Positions 27,520 through 35,145 of a stretch of 64,000 nt of DNA are shown piece by piece. The position numbers were made by a program, and so were the translations under genes. The notes beneath the pieces are model-generated. The model was not told the DNA's origin, did no database searches, and saw only the letters and a list, made by a program, of their open reading frames with translations. The DNA comes from Marinagarivorans cellulosilyticus. Its GTDB lineage: Bacteria > Pseudomonadota > Gammaproteobacteria > Pseudomonadales > Cellvibrionaceae. How positions within the stretch are numbered: position 1 is the stretch's first letter; each line of letters begins with the position of its first letter. The stretch covers positions 3,378,685-3,442,684 of the forward strand of contig NZ_AP023086.1 of assembly GCF_021655555.1 (NCBI RefSeq), read 5' to 3'.

Positions 27520-29097
27520 ATGTTGAGTTGTATGTTCAATCTTATCTATCGAACCCCGTCTAATTTGAAGAACGACGTGCTGTCGGGCACGACTGTAGCA
27601 TTGGCATTAGTGCCTGAAGCGGTTGCCTTTGCTTTTGTGGCAGGGCTTGAACCCATGATTGGTTTATATGCCGCCTTTATGATGGGCTTAATTACGGCTG
27701 TTGTTGGCGGTAGGCCCGGTATGATTTCGGGCGCAACGGGGGCTACTGCGGTTGTTATGGTGGGCTTGGTGGCTTTGCATGGCGTGCAATATTTATTTGC
27801 TGCTGTGCTTTTGTCGGGTTTATTGCAAATATTGGCGGGGGTGTTTCGTTTAGGAAAATACATTCGCATGGTGCCGCACCCGGTAATGTTGGGCTTTGTT
27901 AATGGCTTGGCCATTGTCATCTTTCTTGCGCAGTTAGGGCAGTTTTTTATCAATAATGATGTTGGTGAAAAGGTGTTAATGAGCGGCCCTATGATGTACA
28001 CGATGTTGGGTTTGATAGCGTTAACGATGGCCATCATTCACTTCTTGCCCAAGTTAACCAAAGCGGTGCCTTCGTCCTTGGTGGCTATTGTGGTAGTTAC
28101 GTTATTGGTGCACAGCTTGGGGTTGGATGCCCGCACGGTAATTGATTTTGTGCGCGATATGTTGCCTGCAGATCAAGCGGCTACCGCTACCCTAGAAGGG
28201 ACTTTACCGACGTTCGCGATCCCAATGGTACCTTTTACCTGGGAAACCTTAAAAATTATTTTACCAACAGCGTTGATTCTGGCCGCAGTGGGTTTAATCG
28301 AATCGCTATTAACCTTAACCCTTATCGATGAAATTACCGGTACGCGTGGCCGTGGAAACCGAGAGTGTATTGGCCAAGGTGTTGCCAATGCCACCAATGG
28401 CTTATTTGGCGGTATGGGCGGTTGCGCGATGATTGGCCAGAGTATGATCAACATTAACTCTGGTGGCCGAGGTCGAATGTCTGGTGTTACTGCTGCGTTA
28501 GTTTTGCTCGCCTTTATTTTGTTTGGTGCCTCGTTAATTGAAATTATTCCGCTGGCGGCTTTAGTTGGCGTTATGTTTATGGTGGTCCTTGGTACATTTG
28601 AATGGGCTTCTTTGCGGATGTTTCGCAAAATACCGATGTCGGATGCGTTTATTATTGTGCTGGTATCAGGTATTACCGTGGTGGCCGATTTGGCGATAGC
28701 GGTTATTGTTGGGGTGATTGTGTCGGCACTGGTGTTTGCTTGGAAGCACGCGCAACATATTGAAGCAAAAGAAAGTGTTGACGAAAACGGTATGAAAATT
28801 TATGCCTTACGCGGCCCGCTGTTTTTTGGCTCGGTCAGCAACTTTAAAGAGCTGTTTACACCAGAAGAAGATCCTGAACACGTGGTAATCGAGTTTGCGC
28901 GCTCTAGGGTCAGTGATCACTCGGGCATAGAAGCGCTAGATAGCTTGGCTGAAAAGTACACAGCATTAGGCAAAACACTGCATATAAGGCACCTGAGCCC
29001 GGAGTGTATTAAATTGCTGGAAAAAGCCGGTGACTTATGCGAAATCAATCGTCTTGAAGATCCAGATTACCACGTAGTAAGCGATAAACTGGGTTAA
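27520..29097 (+). CDS. SulP family inorganic anion transporter
   Basis: Inner-membrane transporter of the SulP/SLC26 family, 525 residues, with about a dozen membrane helices followed by a cytoplasmic STAS domain (from about 430; VVIEFARSRVSDHSGIEALDSL). The SulP hallmarks include the SGATGATAVVMVGL and GGMGGCAMIGQSMINI segments. Members carry sulfate, bicarbonate or other anions; the short bacterial group includes bicarbonate carriers, so the substrate is unsettled. A start at 27532 (MFNLIYRTP) is an alternative to 27520; neither has a good Shine-Dalgarno. It is a single gene ended by the hairpin at 29112. Confidence 0.9.
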   Translation: MLSCMFNLIYRTPSNLKNDVLSGTTVALALVPEAVAFAFVAGLEPMIGLYAAFMMGLITAVVGGRPGMISGATGATAVVMVGLVALHGVQYLFAAVLLSGLLQILAGVFRLGKYIRMVPHPVMLGFVNGLAIVIFLAQLGQFFINNDVGEKVLMSGPMMYTMLGLIALTMAIIHFLPKLTKAVPSSLVAIVVVTLLVHSLGLDARTVIDFVRDMLPADQAATATLEGTLPTFAIPMVPFTWETLKIILPTALILAAVGLIESLLTLTLIDEITGTRGRGNRECIGQGVANATNGLFGGMGGCAMIGQSMININSGGRGRMSGVTAALVLLAFILFGASLIEIIPLAALVGVMFMVVLGTFEWASLRMFRKIPMSDAFIIVLVSGITVVADLAIAVIVGVIVSALVFAWKHAQHIEAKESVDENGMKIYALRGPLFFGSVSNFKELFTPEEDPEHVVIEFARSRVSDHSGIEALDSLAEKYTALGKTLHIRHLSPECIKLLEKAGDLCEINRLEDPDYHVVSDKLG

Positions 29098-29111
29098 GCC
29101 CGTGGGCAAAG

Positions 29112-29141
29112 AGGTAGTTTATTTTGTAAACCACCGTTTTT
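29112..29141 (+). terminator. Probable terminator after the SulP gene
   Basis: GGTAGTTTA, loop TTTTG, TAAACCACC with one mismatch, then GTTTTT. The AT-rich stem is modest, but the position 15 bases after the stop codon fits termination. Confidence 0.6.
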
Positions 29142-29203
29142 AATCTCATCACAATAGTCTCCTTTTACGTAAGCAAGGTATAGGCGTGTAAAGGGAGACT
29201 ATT

Positions 29204-29482
29204 ATGAAAAATCAATACAATCATCCAAGTGAATTAGATACCCATCTTGCTGTGCAAGCTTTTCAAGTGTTGCGTACTAAAGGCGAGCGCTGTGCGGGGG
29301 AGTTTCATTATGGTGGCCTGAAAGGAAGTACCGATTTTGATGGCTACACAGTTTCGCTGCACGATGACCGAGTTAGCTTAACGGTATTTTTTAAACACCG
29401 TTTCACGTTGAAATATTCAAAGCAGGAAGACCTTGCTGCATTTAAGCAGAAGATACAGTCTGTTGTGAGTGACCGTATTTAA
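29204..29482 (+). CDS. DUF3081 family-like small protein
   Basis: A 92-residue cytosolic protein without membrane segments. The central block STDFDGYTVSLHDDRVSLTVFFKHRF is what I recall of DUF3081 (a pattern STDFDGYT-V, then a strand with SLTVFF). Function unknown. AAAGGGAGA lies just before the ATG, a strong ribosome binding site. It stands alone between the SulP terminator and the convergent propeller gene. Confidence 0.65.
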   Translation: MKNQYNHPSELDTHLAVQAFQVLRTKGERCAGEFHYGGLKGSTDFDGYTVSLHDDRVSLTVFFKHRFTLKYSKQEDLAAFKQKIQSVVSDRI

Positions 29483-29501
29483 GGCGCACTCTGTAGTACA
29501 T

Positions 29502-31487
29502 TCATTGCTTGGCCGGTAGTTTTTTGCAAGGCTTGCCGAGTAAAAACGGCCGAACAATTAGTGCAATGAATAGGCATAATAACGCCAGCTTGTGAATGCT
29601 GCCGGCAAGAACATTGCCTGTTTGCGATGAGGTTTGTCCAGCGCTTGAGCTGCTCGCAGCAGATATGTTAGCGCTAGATGATTCAGATGAATGTTGAGAA
29701 CTACTTGAGAGGGTAGCGATGCTCGAGATTGATGCTGTGGCCGCACTTGAAGACGCGGCAATATCTTGTCGTTTAATGAAGCATTGTTTAAGTGTGCCGC
29801 GGATCGGATCGCCAAATTCAGAGCTAGTACAAGGTAGTGCGGTGCTGCTTAAGCGGTAATGAAAACTACCATTGGCGCCATAGGCAATTTGCGATTGGCC
29901 AGTAGTTTGGCAAAGCTGACCTTCTTGCGCGCATAAGCTATAGCCTGTTGGTCCTGGCTGTTGCCAGTTTGCATCCATCGCGTAGTAACATTGTTTTACA
30001 GTTCCGCGTATTGGCTCTTCAAAATTGCTATTTGAGCATTGCACACCGTCGCTAGCGGTTTGGTGTTTAAATTGCCCGCTTGCGCCAAAAGCAACATCCC
30101 GCATTCCCGCAGGCGGCTGACAATAATCCCCCTCAAAGGCGCAAAAAATATAATTCTCGGGGCCGCCGCCAACGATCATCGGGTTCTTTGTATTGGCATT
30201 GTCTGAATATTCTAAGTGCAGCATTCGCCCTTTGTTACTGATATTTATAAATGATAAAACACCTTCTGTAGCCAAACGCTTGCGGTCAAGTTGTACTTCG
30301 GCAAATAGGCTTTGATCAGTCAGTGATTGCACCAAGGTCCAGTCTTGCCATTGTTGTGCTTCGGTTGCTTTGTAAATGCCTTCGCGATTAATAATGGCGT
30401 AAAGGTTGTTGTGATTATCGGAAGCAATTTTATTGCGATCATAACTAAATGAAGAGCCCGGTAGCTGTGTGCGTTGCCATTGCCCATTTAATTTACGCAG
30501 GTAGTGGTAAACGCGGGCGTTTAGTCGGTTCGCAGCAAAGTCGGTGCTGCTAGGTGTGTCGTCAGGCATATGGGACATTAACATGCTCACGCGCCCATCT
30601 TTATCTACCGCTTGGGCCTCTTGATTTATCAGCCCGCGGTTTTGCTCGATATTCCAAACGCGAGTGTTTGCTGTATTTTGAGTAATAGGGAAGCGGCCAA
30701 GCTCGGCAACAATTTGGCCGCTATTATTCAACCATGTGCGGCCGTCGTCTTCTGAATAAATATAGTGCAGGTCAAAGTTAGTGGTTGGGTCTGGCGTTGC
30801 GCGCCAAACCCAAGTTGCGTGTAGTCGGCCATTGGCGTCGTAGTGAATACCGTTAAAATAGGCATTAATATCCGTCGCTAAGCCATCAACTAATTGCCCT
30901 AGTTGAGTCCATTGGGCGCTGCTGCCGTCGTATTCGTATAAGTAACTGTCTCCAGAGCCGCTGGCGCCATGGCGTAGTAATAATAAAAGCTTCCCGGAAG
31001 GTTCGGTCACAAAGCGTGGATAGGTTGTCGGCCCCATTCGAGCATCTCTTAGCCCATTTTGAATCGGGCCAAATAAGGATGAATTCCAAGCAAACTGATT
31101 TGGGTTGTTGAGCAAGCCCGCAACGGATTTGCGGTAATTAAAAACGCTGCTCCATTGATAGAATGATAAGTGAATTGTGCCATCTAGAGGGCTAATGCCG
31201 AGAGAGATATCGTAGTGGGCATTGTCAACTTCAAATTGATAATCAGTGAGCTCCAATGTTTGCCAGCTGGCTGCGCCGAGTGATCGTCGAGCGACGGCAA
31301 CATGGCGATTAGCGCTCCAATAAACTGCATATTGATAGCCCTTATAGGTTGTAATGGCATCTTGCTGAAAAGAAACGCTATTTATAGGCCCGTTAAACGC
31401 TTGCTCGCTGATGGTGTGTATCTTGAGGTCAGCCCTAGCATGCAGGCAAAAGAACAGTAAAAACAGAATGGTTAGGCGGCCGCACAT
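29502..31487 (-). CDS. Secreted BNR_4-type beta-propeller protein with tandem cysteine modules and C-terminal anchor
   Basis: A 661-residue exported protein. A signal peptide (LTILFLLFFCLHARA, residues 6-20) precedes a propeller-like domain to about 440 with strand patterns typical of BNR_4 proteins (YDISLGISPLDGTIHLSF, RLHATWVWR, KDGRVSMLMSH). This fold includes polysaccharide lyase families such as PL24/25, but the usual His-rich catalytic loop after IHLSF is not apparent (YQWSSVFNYR), so activity is uncertain. Two modules near 443-500 and 515-568 share a C-x6-C ... YGANGSF ... C ... RGT-x-KQC pattern. A Ser-rich linker (about 573-625) leads to a final hydrophobic helix (HKLALLCLFIALIVRPFLL) and a short basic tail, a likely membrane anchor. 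Confidence 0.75.
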   Translation of the reverse strand: MCGRLTILFLLFFCLHARADLKIHTISEQAFNGPINSVSFQQDAITTYKGYQYAVYWSANRHVAVARRSLGAASWQTLELTDYQFEVDNAHYDISLGISPLDGTIHLSFYQWSSVFNYRKSVAGLLNNPNQFAWNSSLFGPIQNGLRDARMGPTTYPRFVTEPSGKLLLLLRHGASGSGDSYLYEYDGSSAQWTQLGQLVDGLATDINAYFNGIHYDANGRLHATWVWRATPDPTTNFDLHYIYSEDDGRTWLNNSGQIVAELGRFPITQNTANTRVWNIEQNRGLINQEAQAVDKDGRVSMLMSHMPDDTPSSTDFAANRLNARVYHYLRKLNGQWQRTQLPGSSFSYDRNKIASDNHNNLYAIINREGIYKATEAQQWQDWTLVQSLTDQSLFAEVQLDRKRLATEGVLSFINISNKGRMLHLEYSDNANTKNPMIVGGGPENYIFCAFEGDYCQPPAGMRDVAFGASGQFKHQTASDGVQCSNSNFEEPIRGTVKQCYYAMDANWQQPGPTGYSLCAQEGQLCQTTGQSQIAYGANGSFHYRLSSTALPCTSSEFGDPIRGTLKQCFIKRQDIAASSSAATASISSIATLSSSSQHSSESSSANISAASSSSAGQTSSQTGNVLAGSIHKLALLCLFIALIVRPFLLGKPCKKLPAKQ

Positions 31488-31718
31488 GGTGAGTACCCTA
31501 ATTTTTGTTGTGTATGCATGTTGGGAGCTAATCGGTGGTAGGTCGTCATAGTGGGGCAGCGCACGTTTATTGCGGATGCTCGTGTGTTCTTACTTAAACT
31601 AACTGACTATTCGGTATGTGATGCACACTATGTAAAACGCTAACTGGGTGCAACGTGCTGTTTTTTAGAATTGCGGTCTGAGTCAAAGAATGAGTGGAAT
31701 GCTGTGTTTGGCCGACAT

Positions 31719-32306
31719 TCAGTCGACTGAGGCTCGGTGTCGCGTGTTTTTGTTAAGGCGTCGAATAGCATTTGCTGAAATGAGCGCAAGGCCTATTAGC
31801 TCGAAAGCCCAGTTGAGGCGAACCCCTGCAATGTATTGGTTGAGCAGGTGGTCCATATGATGAAAAGAAGCTGCGCGAATAACGACAAAAGCAATAACAA
31901 AGCAAATGCCCAATAGTGCTAGGGCATTTATCATAATTATTTTTCGATAATATAGCGCAAGTAAAAGTGCTGTTGTGCTGCCGGTAAAAGCAACGGCAAT
32001 AACAAATATTCGTTGCAGCTTTCGTCGCTTATCGTACCAGTCTTGTTCTTTCGCAAGTGTACGCGCTATTTCGGTGAGTAGTGATTGTAAGTCCAGCTGT
32101 TTATTGATAGCGAGAAGTAGGGTGATGAATGCAACCACTCCCCAAAACGTACGCTGTTTTTGAATGTGTTGTTTAAAACAATGAGTTGCATTTAAACTCA
32201 GCTTAAAAGCTAAAATAGCGCACCCTAAATAGACTAATACGGTGACCCAGCCCATAAAGTGCGGATCCCCTATTTGGGGCTGCCAGTTTACTTGAGACCA
32301 ATCCAT
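31719..32306 (-). CDS. Predicted inner-membrane protein, unknown
   Basis: A 195-residue protein with about five hydrophobic segments (GWVTVLVYLGCAILAFKL, WGVVAFITLLLAI, IFVIAVAFTGSTTALLLALYY, INALALLGICFVIAFVVI, WAFELIGLALISANAI). The NKQLDLQSLLTEIARTLAKEQDWYDKRRKLQ stretch between helices is a charged loop seen in a widespread uncharacterised family. It is 44 bases upstream (in coordinates) of the aldo/keto reductase on the same strand, so the order of transcription is reductase then this gene, perhaps as one transcript. Function unknown. Confidence 0.6.
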   Translation of the reverse strand: MDWSQVNWQPQIGDPHFMGWVTVLVYLGCAILAFKLSLNATHCFKQHIQKQRTFWGVVAFITLLLAINKQLDLQSLLTEIARTLAKEQDWYDKRRKLQRIFVIAVAFTGSTTALLLALYYRKIIMINALALLGICFVIAFVVIRAASFHHMDHLLNQYIAGVRLNWAFELIGLALISANAIRRLNKNTRHRASVD

Positions 32307-32349
32307 TGAATACCTCGGTTATAAGGTGGGTCATTAATTGCATTACTGC

Positions 32350-33408
32350 CTATGGTGCGGGATTTGAGTAGCGCTGATGAATATTTTCTATTTCGTTGAG
32401 TGTCTCGGGGTTTAATGTAATGTCGATGCTGGAAATGTTTTCTTTAAGTTGGGCTAGGGTTGTAGCACCGATGATATTGCCGTCTAAAAAACTTTGCTGG
32501 TTGACGAACGCTAAAGCCAATTGCGTTGGGCTGATATTGTTATCGAGGGCTAGGCTGGCGTAGGCGGCGGTTGCTTCGTCACAGTGAATTTTTTCGTAGC
32601 GGGTAAAGCGTTCAAATAAAGTTAGGCGCGCGCCATCGGGCTTTTGCTGGTTAAGGTACTTGCCGGTCAATTTGCCAAAAGCTAATGGCGAGTACGCAAG
32701 TAAGCCAATGTTTTCACGCAAGGAAATTTCCGCGCAGCCAACTTCAAAGGTGCGGTTAAGTAAGTTGTAGGGGTTTTGAATACTGACAATACGCTCAAAA
32801 CCTTTTTGCCAGTGTTGTTTTAAATATTCAAGCATGCCCCAGGGGGTTTCATTGGAAATGCCAATGTAACGTATTTTCCCTTGTTGGACGAGCTCGGTCA
32901 GTGCTTCTAGGGTTTCTGCAATTGTTACCGCGCCTTCAGCTGTGGTGTTGTGTAGTGTTTGGTTGTAGCCTAATTTGCCAAAAAAGTTGGTGGCCCGCTC
33001 GGGCCAGTGCACTTGGTATAAATCGATAACTTCTGTTTGCAGGCGCTTAAGGCTAGCATTGCAGGCTTCGTGTATTTGTGGCTTGCATAAGCTTGCGCCG
33101 CCTCGAATATAATTTACGCCGCGATTACCTGAGCTTGCTCCTGTCACTTTTGTTGCAAGTGTGACTTTGTCGCGTTGCTCGGTTTTGCGTAGCCAATCCC
33201 CCATAATTCGCTCAGACTGACCAAATGTTTCAGGCTTTGGTGGTACCGGGTACATCTCGGCGACATCAAAAAAGTTGACGCCCATATCGAAGCTCATCGC
33301 CATTTGTTCTGCCGCATCGCTGGCGGTATTTTGTTCGCCCCATGTCATGCTGCCTAGGCCAATTTTGCTGATAGTGAGGTCGCTCGAGCCCAAGGTCGTG
33401 TATTTCAT
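32350..33408 (-). CDS. tas: Aldo/keto reductase, Tas-like
   Basis: NADP(H)-dependent aldo/keto reductase most like E. coli Tas. The barrel opens with LGSSDLTISKIGLGSMTWG; the catalytic set is visible as D and Y in FFDVAEMYP, K in LATKV and H in YQVHWP. The Tas-type sequence ETFGQSERIMGDWL is also present. Total length 352 is as expected. Substrate is not known. The gene begins 21 bases after the small membrane protein at 33430-33612 and they are likely co-transcribed. Confidence 0.88.
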   Translation of the reverse strand: MKYTTLGSSDLTISKIGLGSMTWGEQNTASDAAEQMAMSFDMGVNFFDVAEMYPVPPKPETFGQSERIMGDWLRKTEQRDKVTLATKVTGASSGNRGVNYIRGGASLCKPQIHEACNASLKRLQTEVIDLYQVHWPERATNFFGKLGYNQTLHNTTAEGAVTIAETLEALTELVQQGKIRYIGISNETPWGMLEYLKQHWQKGFERIVSIQNPYNLLNRTFEVGCAEISLRENIGLLAYSPLAFGKLTGKYLNQQKPDGARLTLFERFTRYEKIHCDEATAAYASLALDNNISPTQLALAFVNQQSFLDGNIIGATTLAQLKENISSIDITLNPETLNEIENIHQRYSNPAP

Positions 33409-33429
33409 AGCGTCTCCTTTGCAGGGGGG

Positions 33430-33612
33430 TTATTGATTCATGAAGTGGTTGATCAGTTGAATAACGAAGCCGATTGCTAAAAGCGGAAATATCCAACGAC
33501 TGAGCTTCTGAATACTGGGGGTGTTGGAGTTAGGGCCAAACCACTTAGCGAGGTTAACCATGATGATAATGCCGACAAAAAGTACGGCTAAAACGATCAG
33601 TAAATTTTCCAT
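33430..33612 (-). CDS. Small two-helix membrane protein
   Basis: A 60-residue protein starting at ATG 33612 (MENLLIVLAVLFVGII), with AGAGTG upstream; a longer in-frame reading up to 33726 has no family character and starts within non-coding sequence. Two hydrophobic helices (residues 2-20 and 38-53) flank a short loop with AKWFGPNSNTP. It is a small conserved membrane protein of unknown function in gammaproteobacteria, and sits directly before the Tas gene. Confidence 0.6.
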   Translation of the reverse strand: MENLLIVLAVLFVGIIIMVNLAKWFGPNSNTPSIQKLSRWIFPLLAIGFVIQLINHFMNQ

Positions 33613-33992
33613 TAGACACTCTAGTTGTTGAATACTGTGCCGGCCCATTAACACGATAGCTGGAGTGGCACAAAAACGATGGCGCGGTATTTTGGCTGCC
33701 CAAAACCATGGCTGCAACGCTAACAATAACTTTGGGTTGGTGCAATGGGCGCGTTTGTCACTTTAAAGTCTCATAATGAACTCAAAAAGCTGCTGTTGGC
33801 GTGTTATCATCGGCCGCAATTTCAAACGAGTGTTTGTTGACGCGTAAACTAAAGCGCAGTGCTTTAGAGGTGTGTTAGCAAGCCAGATCTTGTTTTTTGA
33901 TGGGTAGTAAAATCGCATGTAACGCGCCAGTTGCGTTAAATGCGATTTTGTTGCTGAACTATAAGCTTTTTTTCACATGATTGGGTATTAAC
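33613..33992 (+). promoter_or_regulatory. Intergenic region upstream of the RND pump, with two hairpins
   Basis: This 380-base gap separates the minus-strand membrane protein and the plus-strand pump genes and contains no gene I can support. It holds two inverted repeats: CTAAAGC / GCTTTAG at 33849-33867, and a longer one with arms AAAATCGCAT and ATGCGATTTT (33909-33918 and 33940-33949), inner arms AACGC / GCGTT and loop GCCAGTT. The long one ends 43 bases before the pump ATG. They could be an operator for a regulator, a leader hairpin, or a terminator of a short transcript. Confidence 0.5.
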
Positions 33993-35126
33993 ATGGCTGT
34001 CAGAATAATCGTTACCCTGTTTGGGTTGCTGTTGTTAATTGGAGTATTGGCCGGTATTAAAGGCATGCAATTTAAGGCGATGGCCGATGCCGGCGCTTCG
34101 ATGCTGCCTCCGCCGGAAGTGGTTTCTAGTGCTGTGGTGAAAAAAGCGCTATGGGAGCAAACCCGACGTTCGGTTGGCTCTATAGAAGCGGTTAGGGGCG
34201 TTACCCTTACAGCGGACTTCTCAGGGCGAGTGGATAAAATTCAATTTACTTCCGGCGCTGAAGTTGAAAAAGGGGATTTACTACTCCAGCAAAATGTCGA
34301 TGCTGAAAAAGCACAGCTAAGAGCAGCTCAAGCGAGCCTAGCGCTAGCGAAGGCTAACTTGTCGCGTTCTAAAGAACTACTAGCGAAAAAGGTGGTTTCG
34401 CAATCGCAATATGACGCTGCAGATGCCGAGCACAAAGCGGCCCAAGCGCAGGTAGAAAACGTTGAAGTGGCAATTGAGAAGAAAAGCATCAAAGCGCCAT
34501 TCTCGGGGCGTTTAGGTATTCGCAAGGTCAATATTGGCCAAGATATTCAGCAAGGTGAAGCGATTGTAACCTTGCAAACAGCTGACTCCATGCTGGTGAA
34601 TTTCAATTTGCCGCAACAAGATCTCGCGGTGATTAAGCTGGGTTTGAAGGTTCGTTTAAAGACCGATGCCGTTCCTGGGCATATTTATACCGGTAAAATT
34701 ACTGCGATTAACCCAGAGGTAAATGCTCGTTCACGCAATGTTTTAGTGCAGGCGCTATTAGATAACGATAACGAGCGTTTATTGCCCGGTATGTTTGCCT
34801 CTGTGGATGTGATTTTACCCGAACAGCGCGAAATTATTGCGGTGCCAATTACAGCGGTACGTTACGCAACCTACGGTGACTCGGTATTTACTTTAAGTGA
34901 AAAACCCGCCGAAGAAGGCGCTGATAAATCAGCATTGATAGCCACCCAACAGTTCGTCCAATTGGGTGAATCGCGTGGTGACTTTGTCGAAGTGCTTGAA
35001 GGGTTAAACGATAATGCGGTTGTTGCGACGGCGGGCTTATTTAAGTTGCGTAACGGTGACCCTGTGGCGATTAACAATGACGTAGGCTTAGATTTCGAGC
35101 AAAGCCCTAACCCTGTCGACAGATAG
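33993..35126 (+). CDS. RND efflux periplasmic adaptor subunit
   Basis: Membrane fusion protein of an RND pump, linking the inner-membrane permease to an outer-membrane channel. I choose ATG 33993 (MAVRIIVTLFGLLLL), which begins directly with a membrane-anchor helix; the reading from a TTG at 33981 adds four residues. A lipoyl-like domain (GRVDKIQFTSGAEVEKGDLL) is followed by a coiled-coil hairpin (about 100-165), a second lipoyl half (APFSGRLGIRKVNIGQDI) and a beta-barrel domain. It is 19 bases before the permease. The outer-membrane partner is not in the window, and no regulator gene is adjacent. Confidence 0.93.
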   Translation: MAVRIIVTLFGLLLLIGVLAGIKGMQFKAMADAGASMLPPPEVVSSAVVKKALWEQTRRSVGSIEAVRGVTLTADFSGRVDKIQFTSGAEVEKGDLLLQQNVDAEKAQLRAAQASLALAKANLSRSKELLAKKVVSQSQYDAADAEHKAAQAQVENVEVAIEKKSIKAPFSGRLGIRKVNIGQDIQQGEAIVTLQTADSMLVNFNLPQQDLAVIKLGLKVRLKTDAVPGHIYTGKITAINPEVNARSRNVLVQALLDNDNERLLPGMFASVDVILPEQREIIAVPITAVRYATYGDSVFTLSEKPAEEGADKSALIATQQFVQLGESRGDFVEVLEGLNDNAVVATAGLFKLRNGDPVAINNDVGLDFEQSPNPVDR

Positions 35127-35145
35127 CACAAAACGGAGTGTGGTT

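Noticed and set aside
27520..29097. A sulfate-specific role for the SulP gene
   Set aside because: The family carries several anions and nothing in the sequence decides among them.
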